DNA of 64,000 bases from Algibacter sp. L3A6 (GTDB taxonomy: Bacteria > Bacteroidota > Bacteroidia > Flavobacteriales > Flavobacteriaceae): NCBI RefSeq assembly GCF_009796825.1, contig NZ_CP047030.1, forward strand, positions 868,001 to 932,000, in the 5' to 3' direction. The stretch's first letter is position 1. Each line of letters begins with the position of its first letter. This document shows positions 50,417 through 58,802 of this stretch, piece after piece. The notes beneath the pieces were generated by a model. The model searched no databases. It saw only the letters and a list, made by a program, of their open reading frames with translations, and was not told the origin of the DNA. Made by a program: the position numbers and the translations under genes.

Positions 50417-51622
50417 ATGGAAAAAATCAAAAAAGTAAAGTTTGAATTCGTGGCTTTAATGGCATCCTTAATGTCTATTGTTGCCTTAACGATCGATGCA
50501 CTTTTGCCTGCTTTACCCGAAATTGGAGCTTCGCTAGGCGCTACAAGCTCAAGCCAGAATCAGCTTTTAATCACCATGATTTTTTTAGGTATCGGTTTTG
50601 GGCAACTTATTTTTGGACCTATTTCAGATAGTTTTGGTCGTAAACCCATTGTTTATGTTGGTTTTGTTGTTTTTATTATTGCCAGTATTATTTGTGTAAC
50701 AACAGAAAGTTACGAAATGATGCTTTTTGGGCGTATTCTACAAGGTATTGGTTTGTCTTCACCAAGAAGTTTAAGTACCTCTATGGTTCGTGATGAATTT
50801 AGTGGCGATTACATGGCTAAAATTTTATCTTTTGTGGTTATGTTTTTCATTTTAGTCCCAGTTATAGCTCCTATGTTTGGGCAATTTTTAATTAACCTTT
50901 TTAATTGGCAAGCTATATTTTACTTCAACCTGATTTTTGGTTTAATTATCATGATTTGGTTTTGGCTGAGACAACCCGAAACTTTACCAAAAGAGAAACG
51001 TATAAAATTCTCTTCGCATCTATTTTTAAATGGAGCTAAAGAGTTTTTTAAATATAAAGAATCTGTAGCATTTACGCTAGTTTCAGGTTTTATTACCGGT
51101 TCGTTCATGGTGTATTTAAGTACCTCGCAACAAATTTTTCAGGAGCAATATGATTTAGCTGAAATGTTTCCATATATTTTTGCCAGTCTTGCGATCTCTA
51201 TTGGTTTTGCTACCTTTTTAAATAGCCAACTTGTTGAGCGATTTGGCATGATGAAAATTGCATATTACTCCACCCTAGCTTATGCTTTTATTTCTATATT
51301 GTATGTGGTTTTATTTTCATCTGGACAAAACCCAAGTATTTATACTCTTATCTCATTTTTAGCTTTACAGTTTTTTGCTGTTGGTTTTTTATTCGGAAAT
51401 TTAAGAGCATTAGCCATGCAACCTATTGGGCATATTGCAGGAATTGGAGCAGCAATAAACGGTTTTTTATCAACTGTTTTAGCGGTACCTATTGCACATT
51501 ATATTGGCACTTTTGTAAAAACATCGGTTTTACCATTGTTTATTGGGTTTTCACTTTTTGGTATTTTATCTATTCTTGTTTTTGTTGTTTTGAAAAGAAA
51601 AACACGTTTAGCAGCAGCATAA
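50417..51622 (+). CDS. MFS drug exporter of the Bcr/CflA type
   Basis: This 401-residue permease has 12 membrane helices. It has the Bcr/CflA start DALLPALPEIGASLGA, motif A GPISDSFGRKPIVY in loop 2-3, and motif C-like RILQGIGLSSPRSLSTSMVRD in helix 4-5. It probably exports small toxic compounds using the proton gradient. The ATG at 50417 (MEKIKKVKF) was chosen; the frame extends 13 codons upstream to a TTG that would have to precede the promoter box. It is divergent from a Crp/Fnr regulator gene. Confidence 0.92.
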   Translation: MEKIKKVKFEFVALMASLMSIVALTIDALLPALPEIGASLGATSSSQNQLLITMIFLGIGFGQLIFGPISDSFGRKPIVYVGFVVFIIASIICVTTESYEMMLFGRILQGIGLSSPRSLSTSMVRDEFSGDYMAKILSFVVMFFILVPVIAPMFGQFLINLFNWQAIFYFNLIFGLIIMIWFWLRQPETLPKEKRIKFSSHLFLNGAKEFFKYKESVAFTLVSGFITGSFMVYLSTSQQIFQEQYDLAEMFPYIFASLAISIGFATFLNSQLVERFGMMKIAYYSTLAYAFISILYVVLFSSGQNPSIYTLISFLALQFFAVGFLFGNLRALAMQPIGHIAGIGAAINGFLSTVLAVPIAHYIGTFVKTSVLPLFIGFSLFGILSILVFVVLKRKTRLAAA

Positions 51623-51836
51623 AACACATCTTTTTTGGATCGTAAAATCACATAAATTATAGGGTTTAACATTTACACCAAAATGTTAACACTTTCATAT
51701 TTTTAAATAATACCATTTTTGAATATAAATTTGTCATCAATTTCGGGAATAACCTACATTTTCATAGGGCATTTCACCAATAAAATGGCATTCTAACTTT
51801 ACAATGCATAAGCTTCCGCACCAATAAAAACTTTCG

Positions 51837-51844
51837 TAATTTTG
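51837..51844 (+). promoter_or_regulatory. -7 box (TAATTTTG) for the gatC-like/gatA/gatB-aspS operon
   Basis: Exact TAnnTTTG match 40 bp before the ATG at 51885. No TTG occurs at the normal spacing upstream. The preceding 200 bp hold no open frame; an imperfect GGGCATTT/AAATGGCA-type inverted repeat at about 51767-51790 is of unknown meaning. Confidence 0.45.
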
Positions 51845-51884
51845 CTAGCTTATAAGTTTCACTTAGTAATATAAAAATTAAGAC

Positions 51885-52154
51885 ATGAGTAAAATTATGA
51901 CCGTCGACATTTTGTCGAGTATTAAAGGTGCACAACCCTCCGAGGCTGTCAACAAATTATTTGATGTGATTAAAAATGCACAGCCAACAAATAATAATAC
52001 CTTTAATTATAATCATAATAATTCGGTCTCAATAAACGATTTAAGAGACGATGTTGTTATTGAAAGTTCTGCAATTGAAAAACAGATAATCATCGAAAAC
52101 TTTCCGAAGGAAAAAAACGGATATTTAGTAGTCTCTAAAGTGATAGAAGAATAA
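51885..52154 (+). CDS. gatC: Divergent GatC-like subunit of the amidotransferase (proposed)
   Basis: This 89-residue protein has no obvious family at first sight. However, its C-terminal half (INDLRDDVVIESSAIE, then IIENFPKEKNGYLVVSKVIE) lines up with the end of GatC, whose pattern is roughly 'N.LReDvv.pS...e..L.NAP...dGyf.VPkVie'. The normal N-terminal two-helix part of GatC (the HVARLA-type helix) is not recognisable; an Asn-rich stretch (TNNNTFNYNHNN) fills the middle. It ends 2 bp before gatA, the position of gatC in gatCAB operons. GatC stabilises GatA on GatB. The call is inference from pattern and synteny. Confidence 0.62.
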   Translation: MSKIMTVDILSSIKGAQPSEAVNKLFDVIKNAQPTNNNTFNYNHNNSVSINDLRDDVVIESSAIEKQIIIENFPKEKNGYLVVSKVIEE

Positions 52155-52156
52155 AT

Positions 52157-53557
52157 ATGGATTCTCAAATACTCAAAATCCATCAGCAATTGGTGGATAA
52201 AAAAATAACTTGCACAGCATTAGTGCAAGACAAATTAGCCCAATTAAAACAAAACACGCACAACACGGTTAACGCCATGTTAGATACTATGGCGCTAGAT
52301 TTAGCAGCCAAAGTAGATGCTAAAATTGCTAACGGCGAAACTATTGGTTTGCTAGAAGGCATTCCTTTTGGAATTAAAGATGTTTACATGGTTCAGGGTA
52401 CGCTAACAACGGCGAGTTCTAACCTGTTAAAAAACTACAAAGCTGCATATACGGCAACGGCCATTCAAAATTTATTGAATGCAGGCGCTATTCCTTTGGT
52501 AAAAGAAAATTGCGATAGTTTTGGTCATGGTTCATCTTCAGAAAACACCATTTTTGGCGCGGTAAAAAACGCTATAAATCCCGACTTAGTTGGTGGTGGT
52601 TCTAGTGGTGGTTCTGCAGTAAACGTTGCAAAAAATTACACCGTTTTTTCTATTGGTGGCGATACAGGTGGTTCGGTTCGCCAACCTGCTGGCTACAATA
52701 ATGTTTATGGTTTAAAACCAAGTTACGGTCGTATTTCTCGTTATGGTTTAATGGCTTATGCATCGTCTACAGACTGCGTTGGACCTATTGCACAATCTAT
52801 CGAAGACATCCGTATTGTACTAAACGTAATGAGTGGCAAAGATATTAAAGATCAAACCTCTTACGCTTCAGCGGAAATATCTCAGGCGCAAATTTTAAAT
52901 TCTGAAGGCATTAAAACCGTTGGATACTTTAAAAACTTTATTGAAAGCCCAGCGATTGATCCCAAAGTAAAAGCTGATTTTTTACAAGCTATCGAAAAAA
53001 TTAAAGCAAAAGGTATTGAAGTTAAAGCATTAGACTTCTTTGAATCTGAAACTTTAGTATCTACATATTATACTTTAGCTATGGCCGAAACTGCATCAAA
53101 CCTATCACGTTTAGACGGTACAAATTATGGTAACAGAATTGAAGGTGATACCTTAAAAGAAACCTATTCGGTAACACGTTCTGAAAACTTCTCTGAAGAA
53201 ACAAAACGCCGTATCGTTGGTGGAAATCAAGTATTATCTCAAGGATTTTCAGATGAAATTTATTTAAAAGGTTTAGCACTTCGTGACACTATTTCTTCAA
53301 ATTTCGAAAACGATTTTAAAGATGTAGATATCATTCTTTCTCCAGTAACACCAAACACGCCACCAAAAATTGGCGACAGTTTAAAAGATCCGCACGCCAT
53401 GTATTTATCCGATGCTTATACCGTTGGTTTCAGCTTAGGGCAATTACCTACTCTAACTGTTCCACAAGGTACAGCGACAGGTTTACAAATTACGGCAGCA
53501 AAACATAATGACGAACTCGTTTTGAAGTTTGCTAACTTCTTAAAAGATACGATATAA
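52157..53557 (+). CDS. gatA: Aspartyl/glutamyl-tRNA amidotransferase subunit A
   Basis: This 466-residue amidase-signature enzyme releases ammonia from glutamine or asparagine for tRNA transamidation. The Ser-cisSer-Lys triad motifs are visible: Lys in GIPFGIKDVYM, cis-Ser and Ser in GGSSGGSAVNV and GGDTGGSVRQPAGY. The C-terminal PNTPPKIGD and GFSLGQLPTLTVPQG are typical of GatA. It starts 2 bp after the GatC-like gene and its TAA overlaps the ATG of the GatB-AspS gene by one base (TAATG), so all three are translationally coupled. Confidence 0.95.
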   Translation: MDSQILKIHQQLVDKKITCTALVQDKLAQLKQNTHNTVNAMLDTMALDLAAKVDAKIANGETIGLLEGIPFGIKDVYMVQGTLTTASSNLLKNYKAAYTATAIQNLLNAGAIPLVKENCDSFGHGSSSENTIFGAVKNAINPDLVGGGSSGGSAVNVAKNYTVFSIGGDTGGSVRQPAGYNNVYGLKPSYGRISRYGLMAYASSTDCVGPIAQSIEDIRIVLNVMSGKDIKDQTSYASAEISQAQILNSEGIKTVGYFKNFIESPAIDPKVKADFLQAIEKIKAKGIEVKALDFFESETLVSTYYTLAMAETASNLSRLDGTNYGNRIEGDTLKETYSVTRSENFSEETKRRIVGGNQVLSQGFSDEIYLKGLALRDTISSNFENDFKDVDIILSPVTPNTPPKIGDSLKDPHAMYLSDAYTVGFSLGQLPTLTVPQGTATGLQITAAKHNDELVLKFANFLKDTI

Positions 53558-56500
53558 TGGAATTAGAGCAATTAAACGAGCTACTTAAAAAGCACGAATT
53601 AGAGTTAGTAATCGGTCTGGAAACACACGTACGATTAAACACAAAATCAAAATTATTTTGTTCTTGTCCAAACGAAGAAATAGATACACCTAACCAAAAT
53701 ATTTGTTCGGTTTGTACTGGCCAAATGGGTGTTTTACCATCCATTAATAAAGAAGCCATTACAAAGGCTATTTACTTTGGTAAAGCGGTAAAATCTACGT
53801 TTGAAAATGAAGTAATTTCTTGGGATAGAAAACATTACGAATACCCAGACAACCCAAAAAATATACAAATTACACAGTTTCATAATCCTGTTATTCCTGA
53901 CGGACAAGTCTCTTGTTTCAGAAATGACGGTTCTCAATTTACGGTGAATTTAACGCAAGTTCACATTGAGGAAGATGCTGCGAAATTAATGCATGAGAAA
54001 AAAATCTCGTTAGTCGATTTTAACAAAGCAGGTGTTCCTCTTATTGAGATTGTTACAGAGCCTTGTATTCGCCATATTGAAGATGCTTCAACCTATGCAC
54101 AGTACATTCAACGTATTGTTCAAAACTTAAAAATATCTGAAGCTAACCTTGAAAAAGGAGAGTTTAAATCGGATGTTTCTGTATCGCTTCGTAAAAAACA
54201 GAGCTACGAACTAAACCCGAGAACTGAGATTAAAAACTTAAACTCGTTTAAGTTTATGATTGATGCTTTAAAAGAAGAAGTAGAAAAACAACTTAATTAC
54301 TACTTAGAGAATAAAGCTTTTAGACCAGACCAAACTACGGTGCTTTGGGATGCCGATTTAAAGCAAACTAAAACCATGCGTAAAAAGGAATTTGAGGCAG
54401 ACTACCGTTTTATTTCGGAGCCAGATTTACCTTTTGTAAACATTAAAGACGTTGTAGAATCTATTGATGTTGATTTAAGCACATTACCTTTTGCTGTAGA
54501 ATCTATTTTAATAAAAGGTGGTGTTTTACCACAGGATGCTAAGTTTTTCACAGCCGATTCATTACGATCGGAAACCTTTGTTGCCATCAACAACGTTATC
54601 AAAGAACCATCGTTTGTTGCGAAAACATTAACCAACAACATTAAAGCGGAAGACTATACAAGCATTGAAAACATTGCTGATTTTATAGAAATCTTTAGCT
54701 TATTTAAAAATGAAAATGTAACGCCTGTTTTAGCTCAAAACGCTATCCAGTCGTTATTAGCAGATTCAAAATTCGATTACAAAACGTATTTTGAAGCCAA
54801 TACTATTTCCGAAGAAAAAATAGAAAATGCTATTGCAAAAGTTATTTCAGAAAATGGAGCTGTTGCCAATGACATTAAATCTGGAAACCAAGGTAAAGCT
54901 GGTATTTTAGTAGGAAAGGTAATTGCTATAATTGGCAAAGGTGCTTCAGGAAAAGTAATTCGTGAAGGGATTTTAAAACAAGTTCAAACTTCTGGAGCTA
55001 ATGTTGAAGCTGTTGCAACTCGTCAACAACCAGAAACCAACAAAGTTCAGACTGTAAAACAAAAAGAAGAGGAAATTCTCCCTGAAATTCCCTTAGTTAT
55101 AAAAGATGAATACAGAACGCATTTAATCTCAGATGTGTCTGAAGAAAACATAGCAGAAACGGTTACTTTTTCTGGATGGGTTTCTTCTGTGCGAGATCAC
55201 GGTGAATTAATGTTTATTGATTTACGCGATTCGAGTACTCAAATTTTCCAAGTACGCTTAAGTCGAGAATCTTTCGCGAATTTAGATGAGCTTGTAAAAC
55301 TTAAACCAGAATCTGTTATTACAGTAACTGGCGCTATTGTTCAACGTAAAGAAGATGATTATAATGCATCTTTAAAAACGGGAACTATAGAATTAGAAGC
55401 TACAGATTTAGATATTTTAAATCTATCTAAAACGCTTCCTTTTGAAATTAAACGCGCTACAAAAACGAATGAGAATGTTCGTTTTCAGTATAAATATTTA
55501 GATCACAGAAATGATGATGTACGTCGTGTAATCGTGAATCGCCATAAGGTGATTAAAATGATGCGTGATATTTTGGACGAAGACGATTTCCTAGAAATTG
55601 AAACGCCAATTTTAAGTGCCGGTACCGATGAAGGCGCTCGTGAGTTTATTGTGCCAACACGTAAACAAGCTGGTGCATTTTACACGTTGCCGCAAGCACC
55701 TCAGCAATTTAAACAAATGTTGATGGTTAGTGGTTACGAGAAATATTTCCAAATTGCACGTTGTTTTAGAGATGAAGATTCTCGTGGTGATCGCCAACCA
55801 GAATTTACACAGCTCGATATAGAAATGGCTTACGCTAGCATGCAACAAATTATTGATTTAAACACCAATATGTTTAATGCTATCGTTAAGAAAATATATG
55901 GAAAAAAATGGGTTTTACATCCGTTTGAAGTGATTACCTATAAAGAAGCGATGGATTTTTACGGTTGCGACCGTCCAGATTTACGTTTTGGGTTAAAGTT
56001 GCAAGACATTACAGAAATTGTAAAAGACACCAGCTTCCAAGTATTTAGCAAACCTATTGAAGAAGGTGGTATTGTAAAATGCATAAAAGTTTCTTCCGAA
56101 GAACAAGGTAAAAAACGCTTATCTAAAGGGCAGATTGAAAAACTTACCGGCATTGCACAACAACATGGTTTAGGCGGTTTAGCCTATATTATCGTTAATG
56201 AAAATGATTTACAATCGCCAATTATTAAATTTTTAGGTGAAGATATTGCTGCAGGAATTATAAAAACCACTAACGCTCAAGTTGGTGATATTGTCTTTTT
56301 CTCGGCTGCCGATTATGAAACAGCCAACAAAGCTTTAGATGCAGTTCGTCAAGAACTAGGGAGCATGTTACGTTTGATTAACCCAAAGGAATTAAGACCT
56401 GCTTGGGTTATTGATTTCCCTATGTTTGAAAAAACAGATGAAGGCCGTTGGACCTTTACACACAACCCATTCTCGATGCCTGCAATATATGATATTGAGA

Positions 56501-56892
56501 AGCACATGAATGGTAACGAAGATGAAATTGGAAGCATTATTGCACAGCAATATGATTTAATTCTGAATGGTTACGAAATTGGAGGAGGCTCTGTTCGTGC
56601 ACACAAACCAGAAATTTTAGAAGCTACATACAAGAACATGGGTTACAACAAGGAAGAAATGCTAAAAAGTGTTGGCACCATGTATAAAGCCTTCCATTAC
56701 GGAGCACCACCACACGGTGGAATTGCTTGGGGTGTAGACCGATTAATGATGATTTTAGAGAAAAAAGCATCTATTAGAGAGGTTATGGCATTTCCAAAAA
56801 CAGGAACTAGTGAAGATTTACTTTTTGGAGCACCTTCATTATTATCTGATAGAAAAATAGAAGAAATGAATGTTAAAGTGATGCGCAAGTAA
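53557..56892 (+). CDS. gatB-aspS: Fusion of amidotransferase subunit GatB with aspartyl-tRNA synthetase
   Basis: This 1111-residue protein is open without interruption. Residues 1-475 are GatB: IGLETHVRLNTKSKLFC (Mg and substrate residues), a four-Cys zinc site (CSC...CSVC), DFNKAGVPLIEIVTEP, then the tail domain ending 'GKVIAIIGKGASGKV'. A charged linker (about 478-517) follows. Residues 518-1111 are a full bacterial-type aspartyl-tRNA synthetase: OB-fold anticodon domain with His548 in SVRDHGELMFID, motif 1 near FLEIETPILSAGTDEG, motif 2 FRDEDSRGDRQPEFTQLD (about 737-754), a GAD-type insertion, and motif 3 GGIAWGVDRLMMIL (about 1054). It would mischarge tRNA-Asn with Asp and amidate it on one chain. 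Confidence 0.96.
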   Translation: MELEQLNELLKKHELELVIGLETHVRLNTKSKLFCSCPNEEIDTPNQNICSVCTGQMGVLPSINKEAITKAIYFGKAVKSTFENEVISWDRKHYEYPDNPKNIQITQFHNPVIPDGQVSCFRNDGSQFTVNLTQVHIEEDAAKLMHEKKISLVDFNKAGVPLIEIVTEPCIRHIEDASTYAQYIQRIVQNLKISEANLEKGEFKSDVSVSLRKKQSYELNPRTEIKNLNSFKFMIDALKEEVEKQLNYYLENKAFRPDQTTVLWDADLKQTKTMRKKEFEADYRFISEPDLPFVNIKDVVESIDVDLSTLPFAVESILIKGGVLPQDAKFFTADSLRSETFVAINNVIKEPSFVAKTLTNNIKAEDYTSIENIADFIEIFSLFKNENVTPVLAQNAIQSLLADSKFDYKTYFEANTISEEKIENAIAKVISENGAVANDIKSGNQGKAGILVGKVIAIIGKGASGKVIREGILKQVQTSGANVEAVATRQQPETNKVQTVKQKEEEILPEIPLVIKDEYRTHLISDVSEENIAETVTFSGWVSSVRDHGELMFIDLRDSSTQIFQVRLSRESFANLDELVKLKPESVITVTGAIVQRKEDDYNASLKTGTIELEATDLDILNLSKTLPFEIKRATKTNENVRFQYKYLDHRNDDVRRVIVNRHKVIKMMRDILDEDDFLEIETPILSAGTDEGAREFIVPTRKQAGAFYTLPQAPQQFKQMLMVSGYEKYFQIARCFRDEDSRGDRQPEFTQLDIEMAYASMQQIIDLNTNMFNAIVKKIYGKKWVLHPFEVITYKEAMDFYGCDRPDLRFGLKLQDITEIVKDTSFQVFSKPIEEGGIVKCIKVSSEEQGKKRLSKGQIEKLTGIAQQHGLGGLAYIIVNENDLQSPIIKFLGEDIAAGIIKTTNAQVGDIVFFSAADYETANKALDAVRQELGSMLRLINPKELRPAWVIDFPMFEKTDEGRWTFTHNPFSMPAIYDIEKHMNGNEDEIGSIIAQQYDLILNGYEIGGGSVRAHKPEILEATYKNMGYNKEEMLKSVGTMYKAFHYGAPPHGGIAWGVDRLMMILEKKASIREVMAFPKTGTSEDLLFGAPSLLSDRKIEEMNVKVMRK

Positions 56893-56921
56893 AACTTTTC
56901 AATTTCATTTAAAATAAAACT

Positions 56922-56953
56922 AAAAGCTTCAGTTCATTCTGGAGCTTTTTTTT
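56922..56953 (+). terminator. Terminator after gatB-aspS
   Basis: AAAAGCTTCAG (56922-56932), 6-nt loop, CTGGAGCTTTTTTTT (56939-56953); one mismatch/G-U. It lies 30 bp after the stop. Confidence 0.82.
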
Positions 56954-57072
56954 GTTTAAAACTAGAGATAAGATTTAAAAAGCATAGAAAAAAGACTAGA
57001 GGTGTTAAATTGGCGGAACGAAATAACAAACGAGTACAATTACCTAATAATCAAAAACGAACTAAGACGATT

Positions 57073-57375
57073 CTACTTCGCCTCTGCCATATAATACAAA
57101 CGTTTTAAGCTTCTTTTAAGCATTGAAAACCTGTATATACCTATCATAAAAAATAAGGCACTAAAAACTAAACCGATAATAGTTAAATATTTAAAATTCG
57201 GAAATTCTTTTACTTGATATAAAGCAAGACTTCCTAAAAGCAAATACAGAGACGAACGAATATAAGATAGTAATGTACGCTCGTTTGCTAAACGTGTACG
57301 TTCTATAGCTAGGTAATCTCGTAGAATAACTTGTTGATCGGGTTTAAAATCGCGACCAAAACTTAAAAGTTTCAT
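57073..57375 (-). CDS. DUF202 small membrane protein
   Basis: This 100-residue protein has the DUF202 signature: ILRDYLAIERTRLANERTLLSYIRSSL, then membrane helices SLYLLLGSLALYQV and LTIIGLVFSALFFMIGIYRF. Related domains occur at the end of VTC polyphosphate polymerases and as stand-alone membrane proteins, function unknown. It is monocistronic; its stop lies in a 180-bp gap after the gatB-aspS terminator. Confidence 0.88.
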   Translation of the reverse strand: MKLLSFGRDFKPDQQVILRDYLAIERTRLANERTLLSYIRSSLYLLLGSLALYQVKEFPNFKYLTIIGLVFSALFFMIGIYRFSMLKRSLKRLYYMAEAK

Positions 57376-57530
57376 GTTTCTAAATTTTCATATAAAAATA
57401 CATATTTTTCATCGAAATCTAATTAATCGAACGATTTACAATTCAAATTAAAAAAGGTTGACTAACTATTGTTAACTTTAGCAAACTAAAACGACTGTAT
57501 AAAATCAAAAAAACATTTAAAATTAAAATC

Positions 57531-58073
57531 ATGAAAAAAACAACCCTATTAATGAGTCTTGTATTTGTATTTGCACTTTTATTATCAACAAATGTAAGCG
57601 CACAAAAATTCGCAAAACTAGACAAAAGCCCAATGGATGCTGCTGCATTCCCTACAAATTATAAAGACGCAAATAAATCAATAAAAATAATTTATAGCCG
57701 TCCACAACTTAAAGGAAGAGATTTAGCAACCTTAGCACCAAATGGTAAAGTTTGGAGAGTTGGAGCAAACGAAGCTGCAGAATTAACACTTTTTTCAGAC
57801 ATGAAACTTGGAGATTCTAGCGTTAAATCTGGAACGTATACATTTTATTTAATTCCTAACGAAAAAGAATGGACTGCAATAATCAGTACAGATTTAAACG
57901 TTTGGGGTTCTTATTTTTATAATGAAGCTAACGATGTAGCAAGATTATCTGTCCCAGTAACTTCTGGAGATGATTTAGATGCTTTCTCAATTGTTTTTGA
58001 TGAAGCTGATGGAGCAATCAACATGCATTTAGGTTGGGGAACTACTCGTATAGCAGTACCTTTTACTAAATAA
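57531..58073 (+). CDS. DUF2911 secreted protein
   Basis: This 180-residue exported protein has a signal peptide (LLMSLVFVFALLLSTNVSAQ) followed by a DUF2911 beta domain: IKIIYSRPQLKGRDL, NGKVWRVGANEAAELTLFSD, KSGTYTFYLIPNEKEW and WGSYFYNEANDVARL. Such proteins are common in Bacteroidota; some co-occur with outer-membrane lipoproteins. Function unknown. It ends at a strong terminator 23 bp after the stop. Confidence 0.92.
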   Translation: MKKTTLLMSLVFVFALLLSTNVSAQKFAKLDKSPMDAAAFPTNYKDANKSIKIIYSRPQLKGRDLATLAPNGKVWRVGANEAAELTLFSDMKLGDSSVKSGTYTFYLIPNEKEWTAIISTDLNVWGSYFYNEANDVARLSVPVTSGDDLDAFSIVFDEADGAINMHLGWGTTRIAVPFTK

Positions 58074-58096
58074 GAAAAATATAATTTTATTAAATA

Positions 58097-58132
58097 AAAA
58101 AATCCCGAAAGCATAAGTTTTCGGGATTTTTT
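58097..58132 (+). terminator. Terminator after DUF2911 gene
   Basis: AAAAAATCCCGAAA (58097-58110), 8-nt loop, TTTCGGGATTTTTT (58119-58132); perfect 14-bp stem flanked by A- and T-runs. Confidence 0.9.
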
Positions 58133-58255
58133 ATACTCTTTAATCTAGTCGAAACACTTCATTTAAAAAAAATAGAAACATTAAAGACTAACTCTTTTAA
58201 CAGCTGTTTTACGATAAACTTCTGTTAAACAAAACGGTAAAATATTTAGAAACAT

Positions 58256-58263
58256 TACCTTTG
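58256..58263 (+). promoter_or_regulatory. -7 box (TACCTTTG) for the metal-efflux cluster
   Basis: Exact TAnnTTTG match 8 bp before the ATG at 58272. The region upstream has the palindrome AACAGCTGTT (58199-58208) and a further CTGTT at 58222, which may be regulator half-sites; this is weak. No CueR/MerR-type operator is recognisable. Confidence 0.5.
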
Positions 58264-58271
58264 CAATAATT

Positions 58272-58685
58272 ATGAAGAAATTTTTCCATAAAATAATGTC
58301 GTTCGTAATGGCTATTGTAGTGTCATTCTCTACAATGTCATTCACTATGAACATGCATTACTGTGGAGATACTTTAGTTGAAACCGCATTATTTAACAAA
58401 GCAGAAGGTTGCGGCATGAAAATGGAAAAACCTGCAACTAAAAAATGTTCTATTACAAAGAAAAACTGCTGTAATGATGAACAATTAGTAGTTGATGGTC
58501 AAAATGAATTACAACTACAAGTAGACCAAATTTCTTTTGAACAACAAGTTTTTATAGCTTCATTTGTTTATACGTATATCAATCTTTTTGAAGGTGTCGA
58601 AAATAACACATCTTCTTTTGAAACGTATCACCCACCACTCGTCACAACGCAAATCTTTAAGTTAGACGAGACTTATTTAATCTGA
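58272..58685 (+). CDS. HYC_CC_PP-family membrane protein
   Basis: This 137-residue protein has an N-terminal signal/anchor helix (IMSFVMAIVVSFSTMSF). The motifs that name the HYC_CC_PP family follow: MNMHYCGDTLV, CCNDE (after KKCSITKKN) and YHPPLV near the end. The Met/His/Cys composition suggests binding of Cu(I) or Ag(I) outside the cytosol. It precedes the cusA gene by 117 bp; I recall the same order in other Flavobacteriaceae metal-efflux loci. Mechanism unknown. Confidence 0.87.
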   Translation: MKKFFHKIMSFVMAIVVSFSTMSFTMNMHYCGDTLVETALFNKAEGCGMKMEKPATKKCSITKKNCCNDEQLVVDGQNELQLQVDQISFEQQVFIASFVYTYINLFEGVENNTSSFETYHPPLVTTQIFKLDETYLI

Positions 58686-58802
58686 TTTTAAAACAATAGA
58701 CTGTATTATCCAGTGATTTCTATCATTAGGATAATGTACTGTATTCGGTGTTTTCCTATTTGGGAAGTCACCTCTTTCTAATTGTTTTAAACATCAAACC
58801 TT

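Noticed and set aside
53557..56892. GatB-AspS fusion as an assembly or frameshift artefact
   Set aside because: The 1111 codons are uninterrupted and both halves are complete with a plausible linker. An artefact would need loss of a stop and start in frame without damage to either domain.
58199..58208. AACAGCTGTT palindrome as a metal-regulator operator
   Set aside because: It is only 10 bp, does not match known CueR, CsoR or CopY sites, and may be chance; mentioned only as a weak possibility.
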